Assembly (NCBI GenBank): GCA_040756905.1
Contig: JBFLYD010000058.1
Coordinates: 1 to 64,000, forward strand
Reading direction: 5' to 3'
DNA length: 64,000 nucleotides
Source of the DNA: Acidobacteriota bacterium
GTDB lineage: Bacteria; Acidobacteriota; Aminicenantia; JBFLYD01
Of this stretch, positions 17,647 through 29,245 are shown piece by piece. The notes below the pieces were generated by a model. It was not told the DNA's origin. It saw only the letters and a program-made list of their open reading frames with translations, and searched no databases. Position numbers and translations under genes: made by a program. Position 1 is the stretch's first letter, and each line of letters starts with the position of its first letter.

Positions 17647-18691
17647 AGCAATTTATAATCAAGTAAATTTACTTTTAAAGATAACGCCAGTGACACCCTT
17701 TTTAATAAAAAGCGGTGAAACCCTCGACCCTACGAAACCCGATATGGAATTCATTCGTCTAAAAACATCCTTTGTTCCTCAAGGGGTAGTTTATATTCCT
17801 GGTTCCAGTATTAAAGGAGTTATAAGAAGTTGCGCTGAAAGAATCCTTAGAACTTCGAATCTGGATGTATGCAATATAGTAGAGGAGAAAATTGAGGAGG
17901 AAGACAAAAGCTGTAGTGCATTCTACCGCCAATATATCAATGTTATCAAAGAAAAAAGAGAAAGACAGAACTATTTAGAATCAATAACCTTAAGGCCGCT
18001 GAAAAAATATCTCTCAAGCATTGTAAATATTCCGGAACCTCCTGAAAAACTTTTCTATTCTGGTCATTGTTATGCCTGTAGAACTTTCGGCTCTACTAAC
18101 ATTGCATCTCGAGTTTTCTTTACCGACATTTTTCCTTGGGGATTTGGAATTTCTGAACAAGAAAAGAAAAAAATTGCAACAGAAATTGAGAATAAATATA
18201 TCCAGATAAGACCAGGCGTCTCTATAGACCGAAGGAAAGGTTCTGTGAAGCATGGTCCTTTTGAGTTGGAAATAATTACAGGGGGGAATTTTTATGGAGA
18301 GGTATTGATAAAAAATTACCAACTCTGGCAATTGTCTCTGCTTTTTCTAGCATTCTCAGAGATTGACGAGGGCTTCCAGAAAATTGGTTATGGCAAGACA
18401 AGAGGTCTTGGGAAAGTAAATTTAAAAGTAGAAGAACTCAAAATAGAGCAATTCGGAATGCTAAAGAATGATTCAAAAATTCGTGGGATAGGTTATATCA
18501 AAGACCTCATAAAGAAATACGACCTTTTGGAAGAGGATGAAATTCTATTAGATGGAATTAAGTCCGAACCCCTGACATTTTCAAGCCAGTTTATCCTTAA
18601 GGAAGAAAAAGTAATCACGAAATTTAAAGAAGAAGCTCTAAAGATTTTTTCTAAGTTAGTGGAGGAAAAAGGTAAAGAAGATGAAAGGTAA
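17627..18691 (+). CDS. second Csm3/Cas7-type RAMP protein
   Basis: 354 residues from ATG 17627. GGAGG at 17617-17621 is 5 bases ahead, which is why I prefer it to GTG 17621. RAMP features: LKTSFVPQGVVYIPGSSIKGVIRS near 47-68 (core IPGSSIKGVIR), a CYACRTFGS zinc knuckle near 147, RPGVSIDRRKGSVK near 190 and the glycine loop IGYGKTRGLGKVNL near 245. An Asp (D39, in KPDMEF) stands where the catalytic Asp of Csm3 is expected. A 55-residue charged insertion around 85-140 separates it from the first copy. It overlaps the upstream gene by 20 bases and csx19 by 11. Confidence 0.8.
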   Translation: MQNLGLKAIYNQVNLLLKITPVTPFLIKSGETLDPTKPDMEFIRLKTSFVPQGVVYIPGSSIKGVIRSCAERILRTSNLDVCNIVEEKIEEEDKSCSAFYRQYINVIKEKRERQNYLESITLRPLKKYLSSIVNIPEPPEKLFYSGHCYACRTFGSTNIASRVFFTDIFPWGFGISEQEKKKIATEIENKYIQIRPGVSIDRRKGSVKHGPFELEIITGGNFYGEVLIKNYQLWQLSLLFLAFSEIDEGFQKIGYGKTRGLGKVNLKVEELKIEQFGMLKNDSKIRGIGYIKDLIKKYDLLEEDEILLDGIKSEPLTFSSQFILKEEKVITKFKEEALKIFSKLVEEKGKEDER

Positions 18692-19115
18692 AATAGAAGT
18701 TTTTTCTTCCCTTGATGAGATTATAAATAGAGAAATAGATGAAAGATTTACTTTTATTATTGAAGATTACGAAAATGGGCTGAAAATTAAAAATGGAGAT
18801 AAGACTCACATAAAGAATCAGATTAATTCATTAAAAGAGAAATATGGTAACCTATTTAATGTCCGTCTTTTCAATGATAAGAAGGAAATAGCCTGGATTG
18901 GGGAAGAAGGAATCTATGCTGTGATTTGTGAGGATGGTGAATATGAAGTAACCGAAAAAGAGATCTGGCTTGAAACCGATATAAAACGTCATAATGGGTT
19001 AAAATCTCTTTCTTCTTATAAAAAAATTCTTGTCCAGGAATTCAAAGATAAAAAAAATAAAATCATATACAGAAAATTTAAATCTATGATTGATAAAGGA
19101 GTTAAAGATGAATAA
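18681..19115 (+). CDS. csx19: Csx19-like type III-D protein
   Basis: 144 residues with no transmembrane segment. The middle reads NVRLFNDKKEIAWIGEEGIYAVICEDG, a small beta-rich pattern like that of the Csx19 family (TIGR03984) of type III-D loci, where a short cysteine-poor protein sits among the RAMP genes. In characterised III-D complexes Csx19 is an accessory structural subunit. I base the name on size, place in the operon and this segment; the similarity is modest. The gene overlaps both neighbours (11 and 8 bases), which shows tight co-expression. Confidence 0.55.
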   Translation: MKGKIEVFSSLDEIINREIDERFTFIIEDYENGLKIKNGDKTHIKNQINSLKEKYGNLFNVRLFNDKKEIAWIGEEGIYAVICEDGEYEVTEKEIWLETDIKRHNGLKSLSSYKKILVQEFKDKKNKIIYRKFKSMIDKGVKDE

Positions 19116-20016
19116 AAAGTATTGTTATGATAAACAAGATCCCCAGTCTAAAACATTTGACTATTATTGTGTGGAGATCATCCCAATTGAAAAATTGCCT
19201 TTTGTGGAACATAGCTTTATCCATAAGAACAATTTTTCAGGCCAACTGTTTATCCGCATTATAGCAGAAAGTGATTTATTTATCGGCGCAGGTGAAGCCG
19301 AAGTTAAAAATAATAAGCAAGTTATCAAATTCGCAAGGGTAGGCGATAAAATAGTAATTCCAGGCTCCTCCCTGAAAGGGACCATAAGAATTTATTCCGA
19401 AGCTCTTTCTCCTTCCTGTCTTGATGCGAATTGTGATGGCGATGATTTTTGCCCTACCTGTCGCATCTTTGGAGCAAAAAATTATCAAGGAAGAATATTT
19501 TTCAATGACACTATATCTTCTAATGCAAAATCAAAAGAAGCGGTGGAAATATTTCAAAGATGGGGTCCTCGAGAATGGAAAGCTTGTGAAGGACGAAAAT
19601 TTTACTTCTTCGATCACCCTAATCTTTCGCAGGGGAGAAAAGAGAGGATTGAAACAATAAAGAAAGATGCTCAATTTGACTCCTCTATAGAATTTACAAA
19701 CTTTGAAAATTGGGAATTAGGTTTGTTTCTTCTATCGATGGGATGCGATAAAAACCACATGTTTTCTTTAAAATTAGGAGGAGCTAAAAATCGAAAGCAT
19801 GGAAAGGTGAGAATAGAATTAGATGCAAGAAAAAGCTTATGCATTAAGGGTGAAAGTTATTCTAAGCGATGGCTTGGAAATAAGCTTCCTCAGACTGATT
19901 TCCAATCTTTTATAACAGAATATTGGAACAAATGTGGAGAGTGGAATATTAAAACTAAGGTAGAAGCAATAATAAGAAAATTTCAAAAGGGAGCACCTGA
20001 TGAAATCAAAATCTAA
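19108..20016 (+). CDS. third Csm3/Cas7-type RAMP protein, catalytic Asp apparently lost
   Basis: 302 residues from ATG 19108, which overlaps the csx19 stop by 8 bases and has AAAGGAG upstream. RAMP features: LFIGAGEAEVKNNK near 53-66, VIPGSSLKGTIRIYSE near 79-94, a zinc knuckle formed by CLDANCDGDDFCPTC near 99-113, FGAKNYQGRIFF near 115 and the loop KLGGAKNRKHGKVRIE near 225. In the stretch that carries the catalytic Asp in Csm3, this copy reads NNKQVIKFARVGD. I see no Asp at the right distance, so it is probably a non-cutting backbone or cap subunit. Confidence 0.78.
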   Translation: MNKKYCYDKQDPQSKTFDYYCVEIIPIEKLPFVEHSFIHKNNFSGQLFIRIIAESDLFIGAGEAEVKNNKQVIKFARVGDKIVIPGSSLKGTIRIYSEALSPSCLDANCDGDDFCPTCRIFGAKNYQGRIFFNDTISSNAKSKEAVEIFQRWGPREWKACEGRKFYFFDHPNLSQGRKERIETIKKDAQFDSSIEFTNFENWELGLFLLSMGCDKNHMFSLKLGGAKNRKHGKVRIELDARKSLCIKGESYSKRWLGNKLPQTDFQSFITEYWNKCGEWNIKTKVEAIIRKFQKGAPDEIKI

Positions 20017-20302
20017 AGAGACTCTTCTGAATCAAGCAAATAAATTGGTAGGAAATTTAGGTAAAGATCCATCAAAACAAATAAAGTGGGCATTTAATTA
20101 CCTTCGAAGAGTTAAAAATATTTCAAGTTTTAGAAATTTTCTCAATGCTTCTCACGCAAGCGATGCAAATCAAAAGAATTGGTCTGTAGCAGCACAAAAG
20201 ATTAATGCTTTAACCAATGATTACACTTTAGATGAATTACGCGATATTCTTGGTTGGGCACATAGATTAAGAAGATATTATTATCCAGAAAAGGAAAGAT
20301 AA
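20000..20302 (+). CDS. small helical protein in the cas operon, unknown
   Basis: 100 residues, basic (many Lys and Arg), predicted all-helical. It overlaps the upstream RAMP gene by 17 bases and has AGGGAG before the ATG, so it is a true member of the operon. I do not recognise a family. Its size, helicity and operon place would fit a second small subunit of the type III complex, but there is no motif to prove it. The C terminus LRDILGWAHRLRRYYYPEKER is the most distinctive part for a search. Confidence 0.6.
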   Translation: MKSKSKETLLNQANKLVGNLGKDPSKQIKWAFNYLRRVKNISSFRNFLNASHASDANQKNWSVAAQKINALTNDYTLDELRDILGWAHRLRRYYYPEKER

Positions 20303-20355
20303 TAAAAACACATATCAGTATGTGGCATTCTATGTTTTTATAGATGAGGTAAAGC

Positions 20356-20571
20356 ATGAAAATAAAGTATGATCCACAGGTGGATGCAGCTTATATTTCT
20401 TTCAAGAAAGGTCCGATGCAGGTAACAACAATAAGGTTGACCGAAGATGTAGCCATTGATTTCGGCCCAAATGAAGAAATTGTAGGCATAGAGATCCTTG
20501 ATGCTTCTGAACACTTAGAAATACAAAAGGATAAGCCACGAGTAGAATTGGAAAATATTCAGCCTGAGTAG
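20356..20571 (+). CDS. DUF2283 family protein
   Basis: 71 residues. The N-terminal pattern MKIKYDPQVDAAYISFKKG and the VAIDFGPNEEIVGIEILDAS core are typical of DUF2283, small beta-rich proteins of unknown function that often occur with toxin-antitoxin and mobile genes. GAGG lies 6 bases before the ATG. The gene falls between the RAMP genes and uridine phosphorylase, in the same direction. It is probably a passenger rather than a Cas component. Confidence 0.75.
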   Translation: MKIKYDPQVDAAYISFKKGPMQVTTIRLTEDVAIDFGPNEEIVGIEILDASEHLEIQKDKPRVELENIQPE

Positions 20572-20628
20572 AAAAACAAGGAATATAAGAAGGAATGTTT
20601 AGACCAATTATTAAATAAAGAGGTTGTA

Positions 20629-21432
20629 ATGCCTCCTCATCGTTATGTTTATCATTTAGACTTAGATGAAGAGAAAATCCAGGGTGCAAAGTATGTGCTT
20701 CTACCAGGGGATCCTTTCCGGTCAGAAGCGATTGCTGAGGAGATTGCCAAAGCTTACAATACAAAAGCAGAGAAATTAGCCTGGAAAAGAGAATATTGCA
20801 CATATCTAACTGAAATTAAGGATATAAAGGTTCTTGTTACTTCAACTGGAATTGGAGGGCCGGCCGCCTCAATTGCTATTGATGAGTTGGCTCAACTAGG
20901 TGTTAATACATTCATTCGAGTGGGAACAACTGGAGCCATACAACCTCGTATAAATATTGGGGATGTCATAATTACCTCAGGTTCTGTGCGGCTTGATGGA
21001 GCCTCAACTCATTATGCTCCGATAGAATACCCTGCAGTTGCCCATCATAAGGTGTTATTCGCTTTGATTGAAGCTGCTAAAAATCTCATGAATAACTTAA
21101 AAAATCAATTTCATGTCGGGATAACTGTATCATCGGATACCTTCTACCCTGGCCAGGAACGCTATGATTCTTCTTCTAAATACGTATTAAGAAAATTTCA
21201 GGGCATGACCGAAGAATGGAGAAAACTACGCGCTTTAAATTATGAGATGGAATCTTCAACTGTTCTCACCATTTGCAGTGCTTTAGGACTGAGAGGGGGA
21301 TGTGTAACAGGTGTGATAGTGAATCGCACAAAGGAAGAAAAAATTACAAAAAAGGGTTTAGATTTGGGCGAAAGTAATGCTATCAAGGTAGCTATAAGAG
21401 CAATGGAATTTCTTGTTATGAAAGAAAAATAA
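20629..21432 (+). CDS. udp: uridine phosphorylase
   Basis: Catalyses uridine + phosphate to uracil + ribose-1-phosphate in cytosolic nucleoside salvage. 267 residues, nearly collinear with enterobacterial Udp. Conserved blocks are the phosphate loop LLPGDPFR near 26-33, STGIGGPAASIAIDELAQLG near 73-92, RVGTTGAIQP near 98-107, SVRLDGAS and FYPGQERYD, the base/ribose-binding NYEMESSTVL near 204-213 and GVIVNRT near 228. The similarity is too close to the housekeeping enzyme to see it as a remote effector. It is nevertheless embedded in the CRISPR operon with the same direction and short gaps, so a link to nucleotide turnover during type III signalling cannot be excluded. Confidence 0.92.
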   Translation: MPPHRYVYHLDLDEEKIQGAKYVLLPGDPFRSEAIAEEIAKAYNTKAEKLAWKREYCTYLTEIKDIKVLVTSTGIGGPAASIAIDELAQLGVNTFIRVGTTGAIQPRINIGDVIITSGSVRLDGASTHYAPIEYPAVAHHKVLFALIEAAKNLMNNLKNQFHVGITVSSDTFYPGQERYDSSSKYVLRKFQGMTEEWRKLRALNYEMESSTVLTICSALGLRGGCVTGVIVNRTKEEKITKKGLDLGESNAIKVAIRAMEFLVMKEK

Positions 21433-21442
21433 GAACAAAACA

Positions 21443-22411
21443 ATGGCTTTCATAACAATTGAAAAGAATAAGGGTCATTTAATAGAAAGAATGATAGAGC
21501 GATGCTGGAAATCAGGGGGTGAGGCAGAGATAAGAACTCCACTAACAGAGCCTGATGCTGAAAACCATATCAAAAGAATCAAAGAAAAATTGGAATCCCA
21601 AACTCCTAAGGACTGGAGATTTACAAGAAGCCCTGTAGCCAAGTTTCTCATCTGGGATGAAATAACTGATTGTAGAATCGTGGGAAGAACTTATCGTAAT
21701 GTAGGAAATGAATTTATTGAAATACTTAGAAATCCAGAGCTTTTTGAAAATAGAGATCAGAAGGAAGTAATTTCTCAAATCACAGATGAATATTTAAAAA
21801 TAATCCGGAAACCAGATTCAGAAATTCATCATGAACTAAAAACTATCTATGGCAAGGGTCAAGAAATTACTGAGTTGAAACATAGTTACAGGTTAGCCAG
21901 AATTTTCTTACCCCATATCATACCTCTTGATGCCAGAAGAATTGCTACCAGGCCCAATGCCATTATTACAAAGGAGGGAGAACTTTGGGTAAGGCAGAAC
22001 GAGTTATTAAATATAAGGGGCGAGGAAAATGAATATCTCCTTTTTGAGAAACTTAACCCTGAAGGAATCGATAAATCTAAAGTTAGAATTTATCTTTTTG
22101 ATAAAAAAGGGAATATAAATTTAGATCAAACATTTGAAAGATCCTCTCGACCAATTATTTTGTCTTCTCATAATCTCCCTAATCACCTGCGCTCTGCAAG
22201 TTACTGGAGTTTACCAATTTATATGGATGCTGAATATATGGATCTTAAATTTAAACAAAAAAATCACCTACATAAGCTTTCCAGCGAAGAAGCTCTTTTA
22301 ATCTTTAGAATTGAAATGTTATATTCAGAGGTAATAAACAACCTGAAATTATCATTAACCGAAAGCCTTATTCCAGTAATAGAAAGATTAGCAATTCTCA
22401 GAGGTAATTAG
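21443..22411 (+). CDS. 322-residue protein of unknown function in the CRISPR locus
   Basis: I do not recognise this protein. It is soluble, charged and mixed helix/strand. Visible segments are CWKSGGEAEIRTPLTEPDAENH near 20-42, RSPVAKFLIWDEITDCRIVGRTYRNVGNEF near 63-92 and RRIATRPNAIITKEGELWVRQNELLN near 164-190. No cysteine cluster, P-loop, HD, HEPN or nuclease motif stands out. The N-terminal stretch with acidic residues followed by FLIWDE could hide a degenerate nuclease fold, but that is speculation. It lies 10 bases after udp and 47 before the CARF-HEPN gene, in the same direction. Its place between an enzyme of nucleoside metabolism and a CRISPR signalling effector makes it a candidate accessory component. 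Confidence 0.65.
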   Translation: MAFITIEKNKGHLIERMIERCWKSGGEAEIRTPLTEPDAENHIKRIKEKLESQTPKDWRFTRSPVAKFLIWDEITDCRIVGRTYRNVGNEFIEILRNPELFENRDQKEVISQITDEYLKIIRKPDSEIHHELKTIYGKGQEITELKHSYRLARIFLPHIIPLDARRIATRPNAIITKEGELWVRQNELLNIRGEENEYLLFEKLNPEGIDKSKVRIYLFDKKGNINLDQTFERSSRPIILSSHNLPNHLRSASYWSLPIYMDAEYMDLKFKQKNHLHKLSSEEALLIFRIEMLYSEVINNLKLSLTESLIPVIERLAILRGN

Positions 22412-22458
22412 AGATGGCTTATAATTTTATTGTATAGAAAGATAATTAAAATAATCCA

Positions 22459-23757
22459 ATGGCCAAATATCTGATTATGACCTTAGGAACCGGAGAAGGG
22501 GTGGAACATGGATTGGCTAAATCTATAAAGAGCCTTAACCCCGATTGCATTATCTTCCTTGCCAGTTCTCGAAGTCAAAGCCTCCTTGAAAGATTGAAAC
22601 CTTTTGTTCCTGAAATCTCATCTCGCTTTCAGCCTCTTCATTTTGTAAGAAATGAAGATGATGTGGAGAAATGTGCTGAAGAGGCAAAAAAGATCATTCT
22701 TGAATTGGTCAACCAAGGTATTCCCATAGAAAATATCGATGCTGATTTTACAAGCGGAACAAAAGCTATGACAGCAGGGCTCAGTATCGCTGCATCTTCT
22801 CTGGGGGTGGAAAGATTAGTCTATGTGACAGGAGAGAGAGACCCAATTACAGGTAGAGTAATTACAGGAACAGAGAGAGTTTTGATAATTTATCCAACAA
22901 AACTGAGTATCGATAATAAGAGGCGTCAGCTTAAGCTCTTTTTTAATAAAAGGTTATTTGAGGCTGGCCTTGCATTGTGTGATGAGATTTTAAAATCCTC
23001 CAATCTTCCTGATATACAGAAAGAGTTTTTATTCTGGGAATCCCTTTTTGAGACCTACTGGTACTGGGATAGATTTGACCACATTAAGGCGAATGAGATA
23101 ATAAAAACTTTATCCAAAGAACAGATACAGGAAATTCAAATAGACATTTCTAAAAATAAAGAACTTCTGAATAGAATTTCGATGAAACTTAAGGATTTTA
23201 ATGAAAAGGTTAAATCAAAAGGAAAGGATTTAACTGAAGAAGAAAAGACAGAACTTCTTATATTAAAATTCTCCCCAGAGCTTCTTTCTGATTTGATTAT
23301 CAATGCAGAACGTCGGGCTGAAGAAGGAAAATATGATGATGCTGTGGCAAGGCTTTACAGGGTTGTGGAAATGATAGCACAAATTGCTTTAGCCAAAAAA
23401 GGAAAAGATACATCCAATTTAAAACCTGAAGAAATTCCTCAGGAGCTTCATCCCTCTTTCCCTGAATTCTCCTTTTCTAAAAAAGCTATTGCAGTCGGCA
23501 TTGAAAGAGGTTTCCAGCTACTAAAAGCTTTAGGAGATGAAAGGGCAGATCAATATCTAAAAAATGAGTATTTAAAGAACCTTCTTCACTCTCGAAATAA
23601 CTCTATTTTAGCTCATGGAATTGCTTCTGTAGGGAAAGAGACTTACGAAAATTTAAAAGAGGAGACTCTAAAATTGGCAAATTCTTTTATTCCTGAATTA
23701 GAGAAATTCCATCTTCTTGAAAAGGCTTTATTTCCAGAGATAAAGGCGATAATTTAA
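22459..23757 (+). CDS. CARF-HEPN ribonuclease of the TIGR02710/Csm6-like family
   Basis: 432 residues. The N-terminal CARF domain starts MAKYLIMTLGTGEG (strand plus glycine turn) and has the ligand-site signature DADFTSGTKAMTAGLSIAA near 94-112. After a helical linker, the C-terminal helical region (about 270-420) carries the HEPN catalytic pair R379-x6-H386 in HSRNNSILAHG. Such proteins bind cyclic oligoadenylate made by Cas10 and then cut RNA without sequence preference. The whole layout matches the TIGR02710 group that accompanies type III systems. The stop codon is immediately followed by the cas6 ATG. Confidence 0.85.
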   Translation: MAKYLIMTLGTGEGVEHGLAKSIKSLNPDCIIFLASSRSQSLLERLKPFVPEISSRFQPLHFVRNEDDVEKCAEEAKKIILELVNQGIPIENIDADFTSGTKAMTAGLSIAASSLGVERLVYVTGERDPITGRVITGTERVLIIYPTKLSIDNKRRQLKLFFNKRLFEAGLALCDEILKSSNLPDIQKEFLFWESLFETYWYWDRFDHIKANEIIKTLSKEQIQEIQIDISKNKELLNRISMKLKDFNEKVKSKGKDLTEEEKTELLILKFSPELLSDLIINAERRAEEGKYDDAVARLYRVVEMIAQIALAKKGKDTSNLKPEEIPQELHPSFPEFSFSKKAIAVGIERGFQLLKALGDERADQYLKNEYLKNLLHSRNNSILAHGIASVGKETYENLKEETLKLANSFIPELEKFHLLEKALFPEIKAII

Positions 23758-24729
23758 ATGCTGAACCTAAAAGAAAAATTTCAGTCTCTAAAATTTGAAA
23801 AATACAGATTCAATCTATTATTTCAGGATGATATTTCGATCCCTTCTTACAAAGGCGCTTTATTAAGAGGTGCATTTGGATATATGTTAAGAAAGATTTT
23901 CTGTGTCCAAAGGCAAATTAAGCTTTGCGAGGACTGTATAATGAAAGAATCCTGTGTCTATAGCTATCTCTTTGAGACCCCAAATTTAAAAAAAGAGGTA
24001 TATTTTCTTTCATTGAAAACCTCTGTTCCCCATCCATTTGTTCTTGAACCTCATCTTGATGAAAAAACACAATATAAGGCTGGTGAGATATTTCAATTTG
24101 ATTTAATCCTCATAGGAAAGGCAATAAATTATCTTCCTTATGTGGTCTTTGCCTTTAGAGAAATCGGTAGAAAAGGATTAGGTTCAAGCCATGCTAAATA
24201 TAGATTGGACTCTGTTAGTCTTTTAAAAAATAACAAAGAATTTACTATTTTTGATGGTTCCACAGAGTTATTTAAAGAGATCCCTCAAGAAGACCTTTGC
24301 TCCACTAATGATGAAAAAACAATAAAAGGGAATAATTTAAACCTTAATTTTTTAACTCCTACGAGGATAAAAGAGAAAAAAGACCTTATTGTAGAACCTC
24401 AATTCTCTAACATCATAAAAAGCCTTCTTATCAGGCTTTCTCTTCTTTCAAATTTTCACTGCGATTCTAAAATAGAGCTTGACTTAAAATCTCTTGTAGA
24501 GAAAAGTCGTTCAATTAAAATTAATCATTCTAACTTAAGATGGAATGATTGGACGCATTTCTCTTCCCGATTAAAAGAGAAAATAATATTAGGAGGCTTT
24601 ACAGGAAATATTTCATTCAATGGAGAGATAAAAGAATGGCTTCCCCTGATTGAACTGGGTGAAGCTCTTCATATAGGTAATGGAACAAGCTTTGGCCTTG
24701 GAAGATATAAAATCGATTGGGATTATTGA
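23758..24729 (+). CDS. cas6: CRISPR pre-crRNA endoribonuclease Cas6
   Basis: 323 residues. It cuts the repeat transcript to give crRNAs with an 8-base 5' handle, expected here to be ATTGAAAC. The N-terminal ferredoxin fold shows SYKGALLRGAFGYMLRK near 29-45, a CEDCIMKESCVYSYLFE zinc-like cluster near 59-75, and IGRKGLGSSHAKY near 137. The C-terminal glycine-rich loop LGEALHIGNGTSFGLGRYKI near 300-318 is typical of Cas6. The ATG abuts the stop of the CARF-HEPN gene and the stop is 1 base before cas2, so all three are one transcript. This is the only processing enzyme for the array in the window. Confidence 0.88.
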   Translation: MLNLKEKFQSLKFEKYRFNLLFQDDISIPSYKGALLRGAFGYMLRKIFCVQRQIKLCEDCIMKESCVYSYLFETPNLKKEVYFLSLKTSVPHPFVLEPHLDEKTQYKAGEIFQFDLILIGKAINYLPYVVFAFREIGRKGLGSSHAKYRLDSVSLLKNNKEFTIFDGSTELFKEIPQEDLCSTNDEKTIKGNNLNLNFLTPTRIKEKKDLIVEPQFSNIIKSLLIRLSLLSNFHCDSKIELDLKSLVEKSRSIKINHSNLRWNDWTHFSSRLKEKIILGGFTGNISFNGEIKEWLPLIELGEALHIGNGTSFGLGRYKIDWDY

Positions 24730-24730
24730 A

Positions 24731-24973
24731 ATGTTTGTAGTTGTAAGCTATGATATAGTAGATGATAAGAGGAGAAACAGGGTGTTAAATGAACTCAAAA
24801 ATTATGGAAATCATGTTCAATATAGTGTCTTTGAATGCGATCTCAATAAGAAACAGATAGAAAATCTACAGGCTGAACTACGTAGAGTAATAGATGGAAA
24901 AGAAGACAGTATCCGCTACTACTTCTTGTGTGGGAGTTGTATTGAAAGAATTGAAGTGGATGGTAAAGGCTAA
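24731..24973 (+). CDS. cas2: CRISPR adaptation protein Cas2
   Basis: 80 residues starting MFVVVSYDIVDDKRRNRV, which contains the first-strand Asp (SYDI) of the Cas2 ferredoxin fold. It continues with GNHVQYSVFECDLN and YYFLCGSCIERIEVDG, all normal Cas2 blocks. Cas2 bridges two Cas1 dimers during spacer integration. The only Cas1 in the window is the RT-Cas1 fusion on the far side of the array, so the adaptation genes flank the array. The gene is the last before the leader. Confidence 0.95.
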   Translation: MFVVVSYDIVDDKRRNRVLNELKNYGNHVQYSVFECDLNKKQIENLQAELRRVIDGKEDSIRYYFLCGSCIERIEVDGKG

Positions 24974-24981
24974 TAAATAAA

Positions 24982-25003
24982 TTCCCTCTCGGGTTAGAGG
25001 GAA
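24982..25003 (+). terminator. hairpin after cas2, possible terminator
   Basis: TTCCCTC (24982-24988) pairs perfectly with GAGGGAA (24997-25003) over an 8-base loop, 8 bases after the cas2 stop. No T-run follows, so it is at best a weak terminator or an RNA-stability element at the end of the cas mRNA. Confidence 0.4.
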
Positions 25004-25532
25004 AATAGTTCTATGAAAATAAGAGACCTTTTCAGGTGAAACGAGAAGACCATCGATTTTCGAAAAAATGAAAAAAGTTAGTTATCTTCTTTAAGTAACT
25101 GATTATTCAGAAGATAATTGAATTTTGGTTCAAAAATATCTTTATGAAAGCTTTAGAAAAAATTCGAAAATCAGGTTTTCGAATGGATAAAGAAATCAAT
25201 TTTCGAAAAATGAAATAGATGCTAAAATTGATCTCCTCGAAAGCATTAAAAATAAAGGATTTAAAAAAGGGTAAATTTAAATATAGAGATAAATTTTCGA
25301 AAATGGCAAGAAACCTCAAGAGGCCAAAATGATTTTCGAAAAAATGATGTAAGTAAATTATTTAAAATCAATGTGTTAAAATTTTTAAATGTTCAAATAC
25401 TAAAATTTCAGAGCTCAAAGGGAGGTCATTTTCGAAAATTTTGAACCTTGGGAGAATAGATATTATGAAGATAAAAATGGACAGCAAAAAAATTCTCTTG
25501 ATTTTAGCTTCTGAATATAGGAAAATTGAGCT
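25004..25532 (+). promoter_or_regulatory. CRISPR leader, about 530 bases
   Basis: This is non-coding, very AT-rich sequence next to the end of the array with intact repeats. The distal end of the array is degenerate, so this side is the leader. It holds five copies of TTTTCGAAAA (annotated separately). It also holds a perfect 9-bp inverted repeat, TTATCTTCT (25082-25090) with AGAAGATAA (25109-25117). The array promoter must lie here, but I cannot single out one -35/-10 pair in such AT-rich sequence. Confidence 0.75.
25057..25438. repeat. five copies of the palindrome TTTTCGAAAA in the CRISPR leader
   Basis: Exact copies lie at 25057-25066, 25200-25209, 25294-25303, 25333-25342 and 25429-25438. 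Half-matching copies (AATTCGAAAA, TTTTCGAATG) lie at 25161-25170 and 25176-25185. Four of the exact copies run straight into AATG or ATGA. A 10-bp palindrome with a CpG centre, five times in 380 bases, is far above chance. It suggests a protein-binding array. Confidence 0.85.
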
Positions 25533-29120
<3,588 letters not shown>

Positions 29121-29168
29121 AGTGTTAAATTGAGATAAGGCCTCTGAAAGGAATTAAAAAACAAAAAA

Positions 29169-29232
29169 AGCTATTAGCCATAGCTCAATAACACTAAAAG
29201 CTAAAGGCTAATAGCTAAAAAAATTTTTATAT
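29169..29232 (+). terminator. terminator-like hairpin between the array and RT-cas1
   Basis: AGCTATTAGCC (29169-29179) pairs perfectly with GGCTAATAGCT (29206-29216), with a smaller TAGCT/AGCTA stem inside the loop. An A-run and then TTTTT follow. It would end the array transcript about 50 bases after the last repeat. RT-cas1 then needs its own promoter or read-through. Confidence 0.5.
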
Positions 29233-29245
29233 TGGGGGATTAAAA

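Noticed and set aside
20629-21432. Remote nucleoside-phosphorylase-type immune effector.
   Set aside because: All catalytic blocks match ordinary uridine phosphorylase closely, and no sensor domain is fused to it. I keep only the context as noteworthy.
25107-25319. Minus-strand frame of 70 codons in the leader.
   Set aside because: No ribosome binding site, atypical composition, and it overlaps the palindrome ladder; a chance frame in AT-rich DNA.
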